In this document: positions 49,499 to 56,554 of the stretch, piece after piece
Layout: each line of letters opens with the position of its first letter
Numbering within the stretch: position 1 is the stretch's first letter
Origin: Flavobacteriaceae bacterium
GTDB lineage: Bacteria; Bacteroidota; Bacteroidia; Flavobacteriales; Flavobacteriaceae
DNA length: 64,000 nt
Direction of reading: 5' to 3'
Assembly: GCA_018669795.1 (NCBI GenBank)
Contig: JABHSQ010000007.1
Location: 86,859-150,858, forward strand
Made by a program: the position numbers and the translations under genes
The notes under the pieces: model-generated
Database searches by the model: none
Told to the model about the DNA's origin: nothing
The model's input: only the letters and a program-made list of their open reading frames with translations

Positions 49499-49712
49499 AG
49501 TTCGATTTCTATTTTTATAAACTATACAACTATATTTCATCTAGAAAATTAGCTAGCCTAATCGTATTAATAGGGATTGTTTTTTGGATGTTATATTTAG
49601 TATCTAAAATTAATTTTGAAGAAGATATCTCTAAATTAATTCCTTCTTCTGAAGGCTCAAAAGAGCTTCATAAGGTATTGAAATCTACTACTTTTTCGGA
49701 TAAAGAGGTGTC
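49495..49712 (+). pseudogene. Truncated MMPL-family exporter (N-terminal stub)
   Basis: The frame from 49495 reads FYKLYNYISSRKLASLIVLI, a first membrane helix, then VSKINFEEDISKLIPSSEGS and LHKVLKSTTFSDK. This is the N-terminus of MMPL/RND-like exporters of the flexirubin and aryl-polyene clusters (F-E-E-D-I-S-K-L-I-P). Full proteins have about 800-1200 residues. The homology stops near 49712, where antisense sequence of another gene begins. No proper ATG exists at the expected start: the overlap with the previous gene reads GATTAAAG. Confidence 0.7.
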
Positions 49713-49952
49713 TTATTTAGAAATATGTCCGTATTTATGCTCCGTAGGTTTAGGATTTTTATACCATTCATTGATCATAGTTTTTATGGTTTCATTGTTT
49801 ATTTTAAAACTAGCTTCTTTACCGGAAATCCTGTTTAAAAAATTCTTAAATAAATTTTTCATTTCACTTAAATTGTTTACAATGAGGTTTAGCTGAAAAA
49901 GGTATAAGCCTCCTTTATCTTCTAATACATCATCTATTTTAACATTAAACGA
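49713..49952 (-). pseudogene. Gene fragment, 79 codons, C-terminal part of an unknown protein
   Basis: The minus strand is open for 79 codons with a natural-looking protein sequence (GGLYLFQLNLIVNNLSEMKN, later NETIKTMINEWYKNPKPTEH) but no start codon other than an internal ATG. It begins right after the small membrane-protein copy (49945-50066). The locus at 3992-4070 has related but broken sequence. It is truncated against the MMPL stub at 49712. The protein is not recognised. Confidence 0.4.
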
Positions 49953-50066
49953 TCATAATGTAATAGAAGATTATTGCGAGCATTCCAAATAGAGCAATAC
50001 ATCCCCAAGTAATTAATTCATTTTTATATCTTTGCATTGCTAATCTATAATTTCTTGATTTGTCAT
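49945..50066 (-). pseudogene. Frameshifted second copy of the small membrane protein at 3866
   Basis: The last 31 codons encode AMQRYKNELITWGCIALFGM and then LAIIFYYIMIV, nearly identical to the C-terminus of the gene at 3866-3991. The ATG and MTNQE also align with MADQE, but one missing base after codon 5 puts a TAG in frame. The reading frame is restored only on the other side. An alternative internal ATG would give 30 residues. The matched sequence continues past the stop for about 80 bases. Confidence 0.6.
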
Positions 50067-50121
50067 GATATTCAGTGTAATTGTAAGTAAGTTATTTATT
50101 TTATTAGATTTTAGATTAGAT

Positions 50122-50149
50122 TATTAGGTGTATTATAATACACCTAATA
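50122..50149. repeat. Perfect 28-bp palindrome, core AGGTGTATT...AATACACCT
   Basis: 14-bp arms with no loop (left arm TATTAGGTGTATTA). It lies 56 bases upstream of the start of the frameshifted small gene. It shares the core with the repeat at 4225-4246 near the first copy. There is no T-tract, so a protein-binding site (operator-like) is more likely than a terminator. Confidence 0.6.
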
Positions 50150-50213
50150 TATTTTTAACGATAAATGTTTTTTCCCACAGGTTGGCAACAAGCAAAAAAA
50201 CATTATAATTTCT

Positions 50214-50702
50214 ATGAAAATTCAGTTTAGCGAAAAACAAAAATTCACTCAATGGTGGTTTTGGTTGATTTTAATCGGGCTTGGAACTATTGCCGTTTAA
50301 GGAGTAATTAAACAGCTATTTTTAGGTGAACAATTTGAATCCAAACCAATGTCGAATAGTGGAATTATTATTTTCGCTCTTTGTGTTTTCGGATTTATAT
50401 ATTTCATTCGATATATAACTTTAATTACGAAAATTAATGAAGACGGAATTAAGATGTATTTTGTTCCATTTGTTAAAAAGAGCATAAAGTGGAGTGAATT
50501 AGAATCTGTAAAGATTGTAAATTATGGATTTGTTGGTTACGGAGTTCGACTTGGAAGTAAATATGGAACTGTGTATAATATAAATGGGAATAAAGGGCTT
50601 GCAATTGAATTAAAAAACAGAAAAAAATTTGTGATCGGAACACAGAAAGAAACTGAACTAAAAAATAGGGTAGAAAAAATGCTAGTAGCCAACACCAAAT
50701 GA
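50214..50702 (+). pseudogene. PH-like membrane protein gene with in-frame stop
   Basis: From the ATG at 50214 the frame reads MKIQFSEKQKFTQWWFWLIL to IGLGTIAV, then TAA at 50298, and resumes in the same frame with GVIKQLFLGEQFESKPMSNS, a second helix (IIIFALCVFGFIYFI) and a beta-rich domain to 50702. The two halves together look like a small two-helix membrane protein with a bacterial-PH-type domain. The 117-residue 3' part could still be translated from the ATG at 50349. It is preceded by GTTGGCAACA, and GCCAACACC ends the gene, as an inverted pair around a possible cassette. Confidence 0.65.
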
Positions 50703-50840
50703 AATTAATTACAAGTGCAAGTATGGTTAAAAAGTCCTTGCAGACTTTCTATCGTTATTTTATTTACTAACTTTAATGCTTATATCACTTAAAAAAACCT
50801 TAGAAAAACACGTTTTGTGTAATTAAAAATAACAGCGTAA

Positions 50841-51545
50841 ATGATAGAAAAAACAGAGGAATTTGATACGTACTACATACACCGAAGTAATTGGATAAGA
50901 GCTGCTGTCCTTGGAGCTAATGACGGAATTTTATCAACGGTGAGTATCGCAATTGGAGTTGCTGCTGCGACTGATGTTAGAGAACCTGTTATTTTGGCAA
51001 CATTAGCTGGATTAGTTGCGGGTGCTTTATCAATGGCTGCTGGAGAATATGTTTCTGTAAGTTCGCAGAGAGACATTGAGAAAGCTGACATCGAACGCAA
51101 CAAAAAAGAACTTAATGATATGCCCGAAATCGAATTACAACGACTGGCGGAAATTTATAAAAAAAGAGGACTGAATAACGAAACTGCATTAACAGTAGCT
51201 AAAGAATTAACGAAGCACGACGCACTTGGCACACATATTAGAGACGAATTGGGAATTAATGAAATTAGTCAAGCTAAACCTTTGCAAGCTGCATTTGCTT
51301 CTCTTACAGCATTTACAACAGGAGGGTTACTTCCTTTTTTAGTAACGCTCTTTCTACCTTTAAAGAGCTTGGAATATTGGCTTTACGGTTTTGCGCTATT
51401 TTTTCTTATTATTTTAGGAGCATTAGCAGCCAAAACAGGCGGTTCAAGTATTGGAAAAGCAATTATCCGAATTACATTCTGGGGAACGCTCGCCATGGGA
51501 TTGACTGCAATAGTTGGTTATTTATTCAATGCGAATGTTGGATAA
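50841..51545 (+). CDS. VIT1/CCC1-family iron/manganese transporter
   Basis: A 234-residue membrane protein of the VIT/CCC1 family. The characteristic first helix region NWIRAAVLGANDGILSTVSI (about 17-36), AGALSMAAGEYVSVSSQRD (about 67-85) and the cytoplasmic helical loop with E residues (IEKADIERNKKELNDMPEIE) are seen. Five helices in total. These transporters move Fe2+ or Mn2+ across the membrane for detoxification or storage. The gene lies alone in a variable region between two degraded genes and the DUF1622 gene. Confidence 0.92.
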   Translation: MIEKTEEFDTYYIHRSNWIRAAVLGANDGILSTVSIAIGVAAATDVREPVILATLAGLVAGALSMAAGEYVSVSSQRDIEKADIERNKKELNDMPEIELQRLAEIYKKRGLNNETALTVAKELTKHDALGTHIRDELGINEISQAKPLQAAFASLTAFTTGGLLPFLVTLFLPLKSLEYWLYGFALFFLIILGALAAKTGGSSIGKAIIRITFWGTLAMGLTAIVGYLFNANVG

Positions 51546-51759
51546 AACCGATACATAATAAAAAACAAAAAGCATTAAAAAATTTGTTTTATCAATTTAA
51601 TCTCCTTTAAAACATAAGGAAACTCTTTAAAATAAATTAAAGCCTTATTGAATATAAGCTTGTTAAAGGGAATCTTCTATATAGCTATACATTTATAAAT
51701 ATTTGCTATCTTGGCATCAACTTAACAGGACATAAACACCTAGTAATAATTAAAAAATA

Positions 51760-52101
51760 ATGGACAATATAAGAGTATACATCGTGTTTGTTGCTAAAAT
51801 AATAGAAACCATAGGAGTCTTAACTATTTTTCTCGGTTTGCTATATTCTTTACTAGTGTTTCTGATAGGCATTGCTAAAAAGAAAATAAATCAATTAGAA
51901 AAACTAAGACAAACTATCGGAAAATCAATTCTGTTAGGGTTAGAGGTTCTTATAGCTGCTGATATTATTTTAACAGTTTCAACGGAACCAACCTTAAGGT
52001 CTGTGACTATTTTAGGACTTATCGTACTCGTTCGAACTATTTTAAGTACCTCCTTACAGGTTGAATTAGAAGGTAGATTTCCTTGGCAAAAAAATAAGTA
52101 G
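51760..52101 (+). CDS. DUF1622 membrane protein
   Basis: A 113-residue protein with three hydrophobic segments. The C-terminal region ILLGLEVLIAADIILTVSTE followed by LGLIVLVRTILSTSLQVELEGRFPW is the signature of DUF1622. Members are small inner-membrane proteins of unknown function, typical of Bacteroidota and some cyanobacteria. It is alone, with no clear operon. Confidence 0.88.
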   Translation: MDNIRVYIVFVAKIIETIGVLTIFLGLLYSLLVFLIGIAKKKINQLEKLRQTIGKSILLGLEVLIAADIILTVSTEPTLRSVTILGLIVLVRTILSTSLQVELEGRFPWQKNK

Positions 52102-52210
52102 CAAAAGAACATTCCTTCTCCTTTACTATATGAATTATTGTCAATAGATTTTTTGAAGTTAAAAACCATTTTTTTTAAAAATACCAAATGCTTATAATTG
52201 TTGGTTGATA

Positions 52211-52309
52211 TTATTCAATACGAAGATATAAAATAGCATATACCAATAGATAGAAGCTTGCACCTGCCCAATATTTTACATTCCTAAACAAAACATAGGC
52301 ACTATGATA
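52211..52309 (-). pseudogene. Possible C-terminal remnant of a membrane protein
   Basis: An open frame without start codon, with SAYVLFRNVKYWAGASFYLL and then VYAILYLRIE followed by a stop. One hydrophobic segment and an amphipathic start. Preceded in frame by stops. It is not recognised and could be chance. Confidence 0.25.
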
Positions 52310-52674
52310 TTAGTAAACCCTATTATATATAACGTTAACAAGTGTTTGTAGGTATCACGAAGCAATACAGCCATATTTATAAATATCAGGTATATAGAAC
52401 CTATGGGTAATATACCATTTCAGGAAGACGACCCCTCAAAAGAAAACCGATATATTTAAGTGATTGTGGTTAGAAATAAGATAAGTTAGTCAGATTTTTT
52501 TGGCTTTTTATAAGCCTAAGTTCTTTTTATTTGGCTCTCTAACTCTAATATTGTTATAGATTATTTACAAGATAACAAGCGATTGCTACTCTCAGGATTA
52601 GTGAAAGGAATGCACTGTAAATAGCAAGCTTTTAAAAAATGTCGGAAACAGGTCGGAAATTTAAAGTCTATAAA

Positions 52675-52713
52675 ATCAAAAAACCGCTGAAAATCAAAAG
52701 ACTAACAACGGTT
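52675..52713 (-). terminator. Terminator of a displaced tRNA gene
   Basis: On the minus strand AACCGTTG / CAGCGGTT (one G-U pair) has a loop of 16 bases and is followed by a T-run. It directly follows the tRNA-3'-like sequence, as in an intact tRNA gene. Confidence 0.55.
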
Positions 52714-52740
52714 CTTGTACTGAAGACGGGACTTGAAACT
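52714..52740 (-). other. Candidate attachment site: tRNA 3'-end fragment
   Basis: On the minus strand TTTCAAGTCCCGTCTTCAGTA reads as T-loop (UUCAAGU), T-stem 3' half (CCCGU), acceptor 3' strand (CUUCAGU) and discriminator A, followed by the terminator. The sequence before it does not supply the T-stem 5' half, so only the 3' end of a tRNA is here. Next to a tyrosine recombinase this is the expected footprint of integration into a tRNA gene (attL-like). The tRNA identity is not determined. Confidence 0.5.
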
Positions 52741-52858
52741 AACTATTTTAGTATTTTGATTTCACCCTATAAAACCTAAAGATTCTTAATGAAATCAACA
52801 AATACAGATATAATAGTATAGTTGAGTTTGTTTATATGTATTGATAGGTATTTATATT

Positions 52859-52890
52859 GGTTGTCAAATGGTTGTCAAACGGTTGTCAAA
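52859..52890 (+). repeat. Three direct repeats GGTTGTCAAA, 11-bp period
   Basis: GGTTGTCAAAT, GGTTGTCAAAC and GGTTGTCAAAG follow each other with an exact 11-bp period, one helical turn. The third copy contains the -33 TTG of the integrase promoter, so a protein bound here would block or alter integrase transcription. The core TTGTCAA recurs between the replication genes (about 56363 and 56511). Confidence 0.65.
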
Positions 52891-52913
52891 GTCTAAATAT
52901 AACTGTATATTTG
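52883..52913 (+). promoter_or_regulatory. Promoter of the integrase gene
   Basis: TTG (52883-52885), a 20-base spacer and TATATTTG (52906-52913) fit the Bacteroidota consensus. It overlaps the third direct repeat and lies 20 bases upstream of the start codon. Confidence 0.65.
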
Positions 52914-52933
52914 TATTTATAAATACAATTATT

Positions 52934-54232
52934 ATGGCAACTGTAAAATATGAGTTATTAGGGAATGCAGAAAACACTCCAATTTATTTAAGACTATCTA
53001 TTAAAAGAGGTTTAACACCTCGAAGAAAAACGGGGCTTTATATAAACCCTAAAAATTGGAGTAAAGAAACTGGATTGCCAAAACAAACTATTTCAGATAA
53101 TAAAAATTTAACTATTGATTTACTTGAATTAAAAATAAAAATTCTTAAATGCTATAATGATGCAAGTACAAATGGTTTAGACGTAGATGCAAACTGGTTG
53201 TCTTATAATATCGATTTACATTTTAAACGTATCAATAAAAACGAGCAAAGTGAATTTATAATAGATGCTATTCAAAGTATTATAGACAATGCGGGTAATA
53301 GGAAAAATGCTAAAGGGAGTTTAGGAATATCTAAAAGTAGAATTAATAGTTATACTTCATTAAAAAATATCCTAAGTAAATATCAAAAAGAAAAAAAATA
53401 TAAGGTTAAAGATGTCAATGTGAAATTTGCAAAGGACCTTTTGCTCTACCTAATAAATAAAGAAAACTATAAACAAAGTTATGCTTTAAAGAAAATAGCC
53501 GATTTAAAGACTGTTTGTTATGATGCTGAACTTGACGGACTAGAAGTAAGCCCTCAACTAAAAAAGATTAGCAGTACAAGACCAACAAACGAAAATATAC
53601 TGTATTTAAACCCTAAGGAACTCGAAGCAATACAAGATGCTAAACTAACAACTGAAGCGCTTAAAAACGCACGAAAATGGCTTTTATTGGGTTGTGATAT
53701 TGGTCAAAGAGGTGGCGACTTGCTAAACCTCAGCGAAGATGATTTTGTAACTCGAAACGGTTATGAAGTTATAGAATTACAACAACAAAAAACAGGGAAA
53801 AACATTACTATTCCAGTACTTGAAACAACTAAAGTAATCTTAGAAACGGGACTTCCTTATAGAATATCTATTCAAAAATTCAACAAGCATATAAAAACTG
53901 TTTGCGAAAAGGCAAAAATTGATAAATTGATAAAAGGCAGTTTGTACGATGATAAAAAGAAACGTAAAATTGACGGTCAATACCCTAAACATAAATTAAT
54001 ATCTTCACACGTTTGCAGACGTTCGTTTGCAACTAACTTATACGGAATATTGCCTACTACATTAATTATGCAAATAACGGCTCACAGTACAGAAAAAATG
54101 CTACTTAATTACATTGGTAAAAATGCACTTGATTATGCTCAACAAATTGCAGATTTCTACACGCTACAAGCATTAAAAGAAAATAAGGAAAGTAATTTGA
54201 AAATAGTTAAAGACGCATCTAATCAAAATTAA
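52934..54232 (+). CDS. Tyrosine recombinase/integrase (Bacteroidota type)
   Basis: A 432-residue site-specific recombinase. I choose the ATG at 52934 (MATVKYELLGNAENTPIYLR). The frame is open 93 bases upstream, but that stretch contains the repeats and promoter. An arm-binding N-terminal domain (residues about 1-90) and SAM-like core-binding domain (about 140-230) precede the catalytic domain. The latter carries the tyrosine recombinase residues: R in DIGQRGGDLL, K in QQKTGKNITIPV, H-x-x-R in SSHVCRRSFATNLYG, H in ITAHSTEKMLLNYIG and Tyr in the last of these. It would integrate or excise the element at the adjacent tRNA-end site. Confidence 0.93.
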   Translation: MATVKYELLGNAENTPIYLRLSIKRGLTPRRKTGLYINPKNWSKETGLPKQTISDNKNLTIDLLELKIKILKCYNDASTNGLDVDANWLSYNIDLHFKRINKNEQSEFIIDAIQSIIDNAGNRKNAKGSLGISKSRINSYTSLKNILSKYQKEKKYKVKDVNVKFAKDLLLYLINKENYKQSYALKKIADLKTVCYDAELDGLEVSPQLKKISSTRPTNENILYLNPKELEAIQDAKLTTEALKNARKWLLLGCDIGQRGGDLLNLSEDDFVTRNGYEVIELQQQKTGKNITIPVLETTKVILETGLPYRISIQKFNKHIKTVCEKAKIDKLIKGSLYDDKKKRKIDGQYPKHKLISSHVCRRSFATNLYGILPTTLIMQITAHSTEKMLLNYIGKNALDYAQQIADFYTLQALKENKESNLKIVKDASNQN

Positions 54233-54722
54233 TATATTGTAAATTAGCGGAAATTAATTGATTTATCCTCTTTCAAAAACACTTTTCGAATAGATTGTTA
54301 AGTAATTAAAAATCAGCACATTAAAAGAATAATTGTTGATAACTATTACTATTTAGGTGATATTCAAATACTTACAAATACTTACAAATATTAGTAAGTT
54401 GCTGATAAATAGTAACTTAGCATTCTTTGTTGTTGATAAGTATCTCTTTTGTTTGTTGTTTTCTTTTATTACTTGTTTTAACTTACTTTCAACGAATTTA
54501 AAGTAAAAAAGAGTTTACAAATTAATGCAAACCCTTTAATGTATTGTAAGTAAATTGAATTTAGATAATAATGTTTTCGACGACATTCTAAATCCAACAT
54601 CTATTACAAATGTATATATAAATTTAGTAATAAAAAAATTATACATTTTAATCTTCACTTATAAAACTTAAAAGATTTAGCACTTCAAGTAAACTCATAG
54701 TATTAATTAAAATTAATAAAGT
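54233..54722. other. Repeat-rich intergenic region of the element
   Basis: 490 bases, AT-rich. It contains the 10-bp inverted repeat TTACTATTTA (54346-54355) / TAAATAGTAA (54406-54415). Between its arms lie two direct copies of AAATACTTAC and the hairpin ACTTAC/GTAAGT. No ORF with coding character was seen. It may hold an origin, excisionase-binding sites or the promoter of the HTH gene. Confidence 0.5.
54346..54415. repeat. Nested inverted and direct repeats
   Basis: The outer inverted repeat TTACTATTTA / TAAATAGTAA encloses two tandem AAATACTTAC units and an inner stem ACTTAC / GTAAGT. This can form a cruciform and resembles origin or recombination-protein binding clusters of mobile elements. 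Confidence 0.5.
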
Positions 54723-55004
54723 ATGAGTAAAACAATTCAGTTTGTACAAGTAACTCCAGAGGAGTTGAAAAACGCGATTATTGAAGGCGTAAAACTTCAA
54801 TTAGATGACATTAAAAAACATCTACAACCAATAGAGCCAACAACGTATTTGACGCGTAATGAGGTCTCCAAAATGCTGTCTGTTGACCTGTCAACGGTAC
54901 ACAACTACACAAAAAGGAAAATACTTCAATCTTATCAAATAGGCTCAAGGGTTTATTATAAAAGAGATGAGGTGGAAAACTCAATTGTCAAAAATAGAAA
55001 ATAA
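54723..55004 (+). CDS. Excisionase-family helix-turn-helix protein
   Basis: A 93-residue protein with an N-terminal helix and a C-terminal excisionase-type HTH (MerR-like fold): TYLTRNEVSKMLSVDLSTVH, then YTKRKILQSYQIGSRVYYKRDEVENSI. Such proteins in Bacteroidota mobile elements help excision or control replication. Its place after the integrase and before the helicase is the usual order (int-xis-rep). It could bind the TTGTCAA repeats; not shown. Confidence 0.85.
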   Translation: MSKTIQFVQVTPEELKNAIIEGVKLQLDDIKKHLQPIEPTTYLTRNEVSKMLSVDLSTVHNYTKRKILQSYQIGSRVYYKRDEVENSIVKNRK

Positions 55005-55088
55005 AAAAGCCAATAGAGTAAACTACCAGCTATTAATACCCAGACAGGTATAATATACGGAAATTTATTCAATTATTGGTCTTTTCTT

Positions 55089-56312
55089 ATGGGAAATCCA
55101 AAACAAAAAAAGGTTAAAACTCAAGGAGTTATTGACCTTAATCCGACAATAGATGAATTGCAATATCCATTATTAGCAATAGGAACTAAATACTATTTAG
55201 AAGAAAAAGAAGGGGTTCTACATACTACTTCAATCCAAATACTTCTATCCAAATACGGTCAAAAACTGAAGAAGGAGATCACTCATTGTATAGGATTTAC
55301 TAATGAGCCAAGTCATAACGACTATAAGAGCATTGTAGATGATAAGTATAACGTTTATAAGAAGTTAACGCACGAACCAATTAAAGGAGAGTGGACTAAT
55401 ATTGAAGCTTTTTTGAGGCACATCTTTGGGGAGCAGTATTTAATGGGAGTGGAGTATTTCTGGAATTTATACCATCATCCAAAACAAAAACTTCCATTCA
55501 TAGGGGTTGTGTCTGAAGAGAAAAATACAGGAAAGAGTACATTCTTAACCTTTATTCGGATGATCTTTCAGGAGAATGTTTCAACAGTATCTGAACACGA
55601 CTTTAAAACTAATTTTAATAGTGGGTTTGCGAATTCTTTGGTTTGCACAAGCGATGAACACGCTGAAGGTAAAAACAGAACCTTAATTGCACAAAAGCTA
55701 AAAATGTACATTACAGAGAAGCAGATCAGGATTGAGGCAAAAGGTCGAGATGCCTATACTACATCAGCTTATTTCAAAATTGTATTTGCAGGTAATAATG
55801 AATCGACTTTAACTTTTATAGAGGGCGAGAATACAAGGTATTGGGTTATAAAGGTTGATCCATTAGAAAAATTAGTTTATGATATGGAAGAGAAGCTGGA
55901 GAAAGAGATACCATTTTTTCTTTATTATCTAATTAATGAGTTTGTTGCAAGACCTTCTAGAGGGAGGTTATACTTTGATCCAAGTGAATTTCAGACAGAG
56001 GCTAGTAAATTAATTCAGGAAAATTCCATTTCTGCAATGCAACGTGATATTGAGGACTTAGTACAAACTTGTTTTGATGATGATGAGCAATTAACGGAGG
56101 TTTATTTTGCACCTGTAGACATAGTGGATTCTTTAGATTTAAAGGCAAGAGACAAGGCATATGTTAAGCAAGTACTGCAAAAGGAAATGAAACTTAAACC
56201 CTCTGAATCATCAATGAGGTATAAAATTAGTCATCCTGTAAATTTCCTAACAAAAACAGGAAAGCCTTATTTGTTTAAGCGTGAATTATTTGACAAATCA
56301 ACTACTTTTTGA
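55089..56312 (+). CDS. Primase-helicase, superfamily 3-like (DUF5906 type)
   Basis: A 407-residue ATPase resembling phage/plasmid SF3 replicative helicases. Walker A VSEEKNTGKSTFLTFIRM (about 143-160; GKST), Walker B CTSDEHAEGKN (about 196-206) and a motif C-like FKIVFAGNNEST (about 237-248). It lacks an N-terminal primase domain, unlike many P4-type proteins, and the following BT4734 gene could supply priming. In mobile genetic elements this pair replicates the excised circle. Preceded by the HTH gene with an 84-base gap. Confidence 0.85.
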   Translation: MGNPKQKKVKTQGVIDLNPTIDELQYPLLAIGTKYYLEEKEGVLHTTSIQILLSKYGQKLKKEITHCIGFTNEPSHNDYKSIVDDKYNVYKKLTHEPIKGEWTNIEAFLRHIFGEQYLMGVEYFWNLYHHPKQKLPFIGVVSEEKNTGKSTFLTFIRMIFQENVSTVSEHDFKTNFNSGFANSLVCTSDEHAEGKNRTLIAQKLKMYITEKQIRIEAKGRDAYTTSAYFKIVFAGNNESTLTFIEGENTRYWVIKVDPLEKLVYDMEEKLEKEIPFFLYYLINEFVARPSRGRLYFDPSEFQTEASKLIQENSISAMQRDIEDLVQTCFDDDEQLTEVYFAPVDIVDSLDLKARDKAYVKQVLQKEMKLKPSESSMRYKISHPVNFLTKTGKPYLFKRELFDKSTTF

Positions 56313-56520
56313 CACTTTTTTGACGCCCTTAAACTCTTACTCTTGTTGCTCTTACACCTGTTTTGTCAAAAAGTCAATAATACAATTATAAAAGTATATA
56401 TAGAGTGTAAAGTACAGAATGTGAGTATACGCTACGGAGTTAAAAAACTATCAATTTTTTGACAAAAGTGAGTTTTTAGTAGTGAGACCAAGACTTAAGG
56501 GTGTCAAAAGTTTGTCAATT
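56306..56520. repeat. Cluster of TTGACA/TGTCAA motifs between the replication genes
   Basis: At least six copies of TTTGAC(A/G) or the reverse TGTCAAA: 56306-56314, 56316-56325, 56363-56371, 56455-56466, 56501-56508 and 56511-56518. The first and last are related as ACTTTTTGACAC and GTGTCAAAAGT. The same TTGTCAA word makes up the repeats at the integrase promoter. Iteron-like origin or operator cluster; a role is inferred. Confidence 0.45.
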
Positions 56521-56554
56521 CTTATAATATGTTACACAAAAAAAATATAAAAAA

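Larger units (their letters stand above)
52102..52933. other. Gene-poor region with remnant, att-like site and integrase promoter
   Basis: 832 bases without an intact gene. A 32-codon minus-strand open frame (52211-52309, no start; VLFRNVKYWAGASFYLLVYA) looks like the end of a membrane protein. A short hairpin lies at about 52514. At 52675-52740 are a terminator and a tRNA 3'-end-like sequence, and at 52859-52913 direct repeats and the integrase promoter (listed separately). Confidence 0.5.

Noticed and set aside
49588..49896. Complete 102-residue ORF on the plus strand
   Set aside because: Only its first 42 codons match the MMPL N-terminus. The rest is antisense of a protein-like minus-strand frame, so it is a chimera of a truncated gene and unrelated DNA.
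50349..50702. Separate intact 117-residue gene starting at the ATG at 50349
   Set aside because: The same frame continues upstream through helix-like sequence to an ATG at 50214, interrupted by only one TAA, so a broken longer gene is more likely.
54233..54722. CRISPR-like array in the region with repeated AAATACTTAC
   Set aside because: There are only two adjacent 10-bp repeats with no unique spacers of constant length, and no cas genes in the window.
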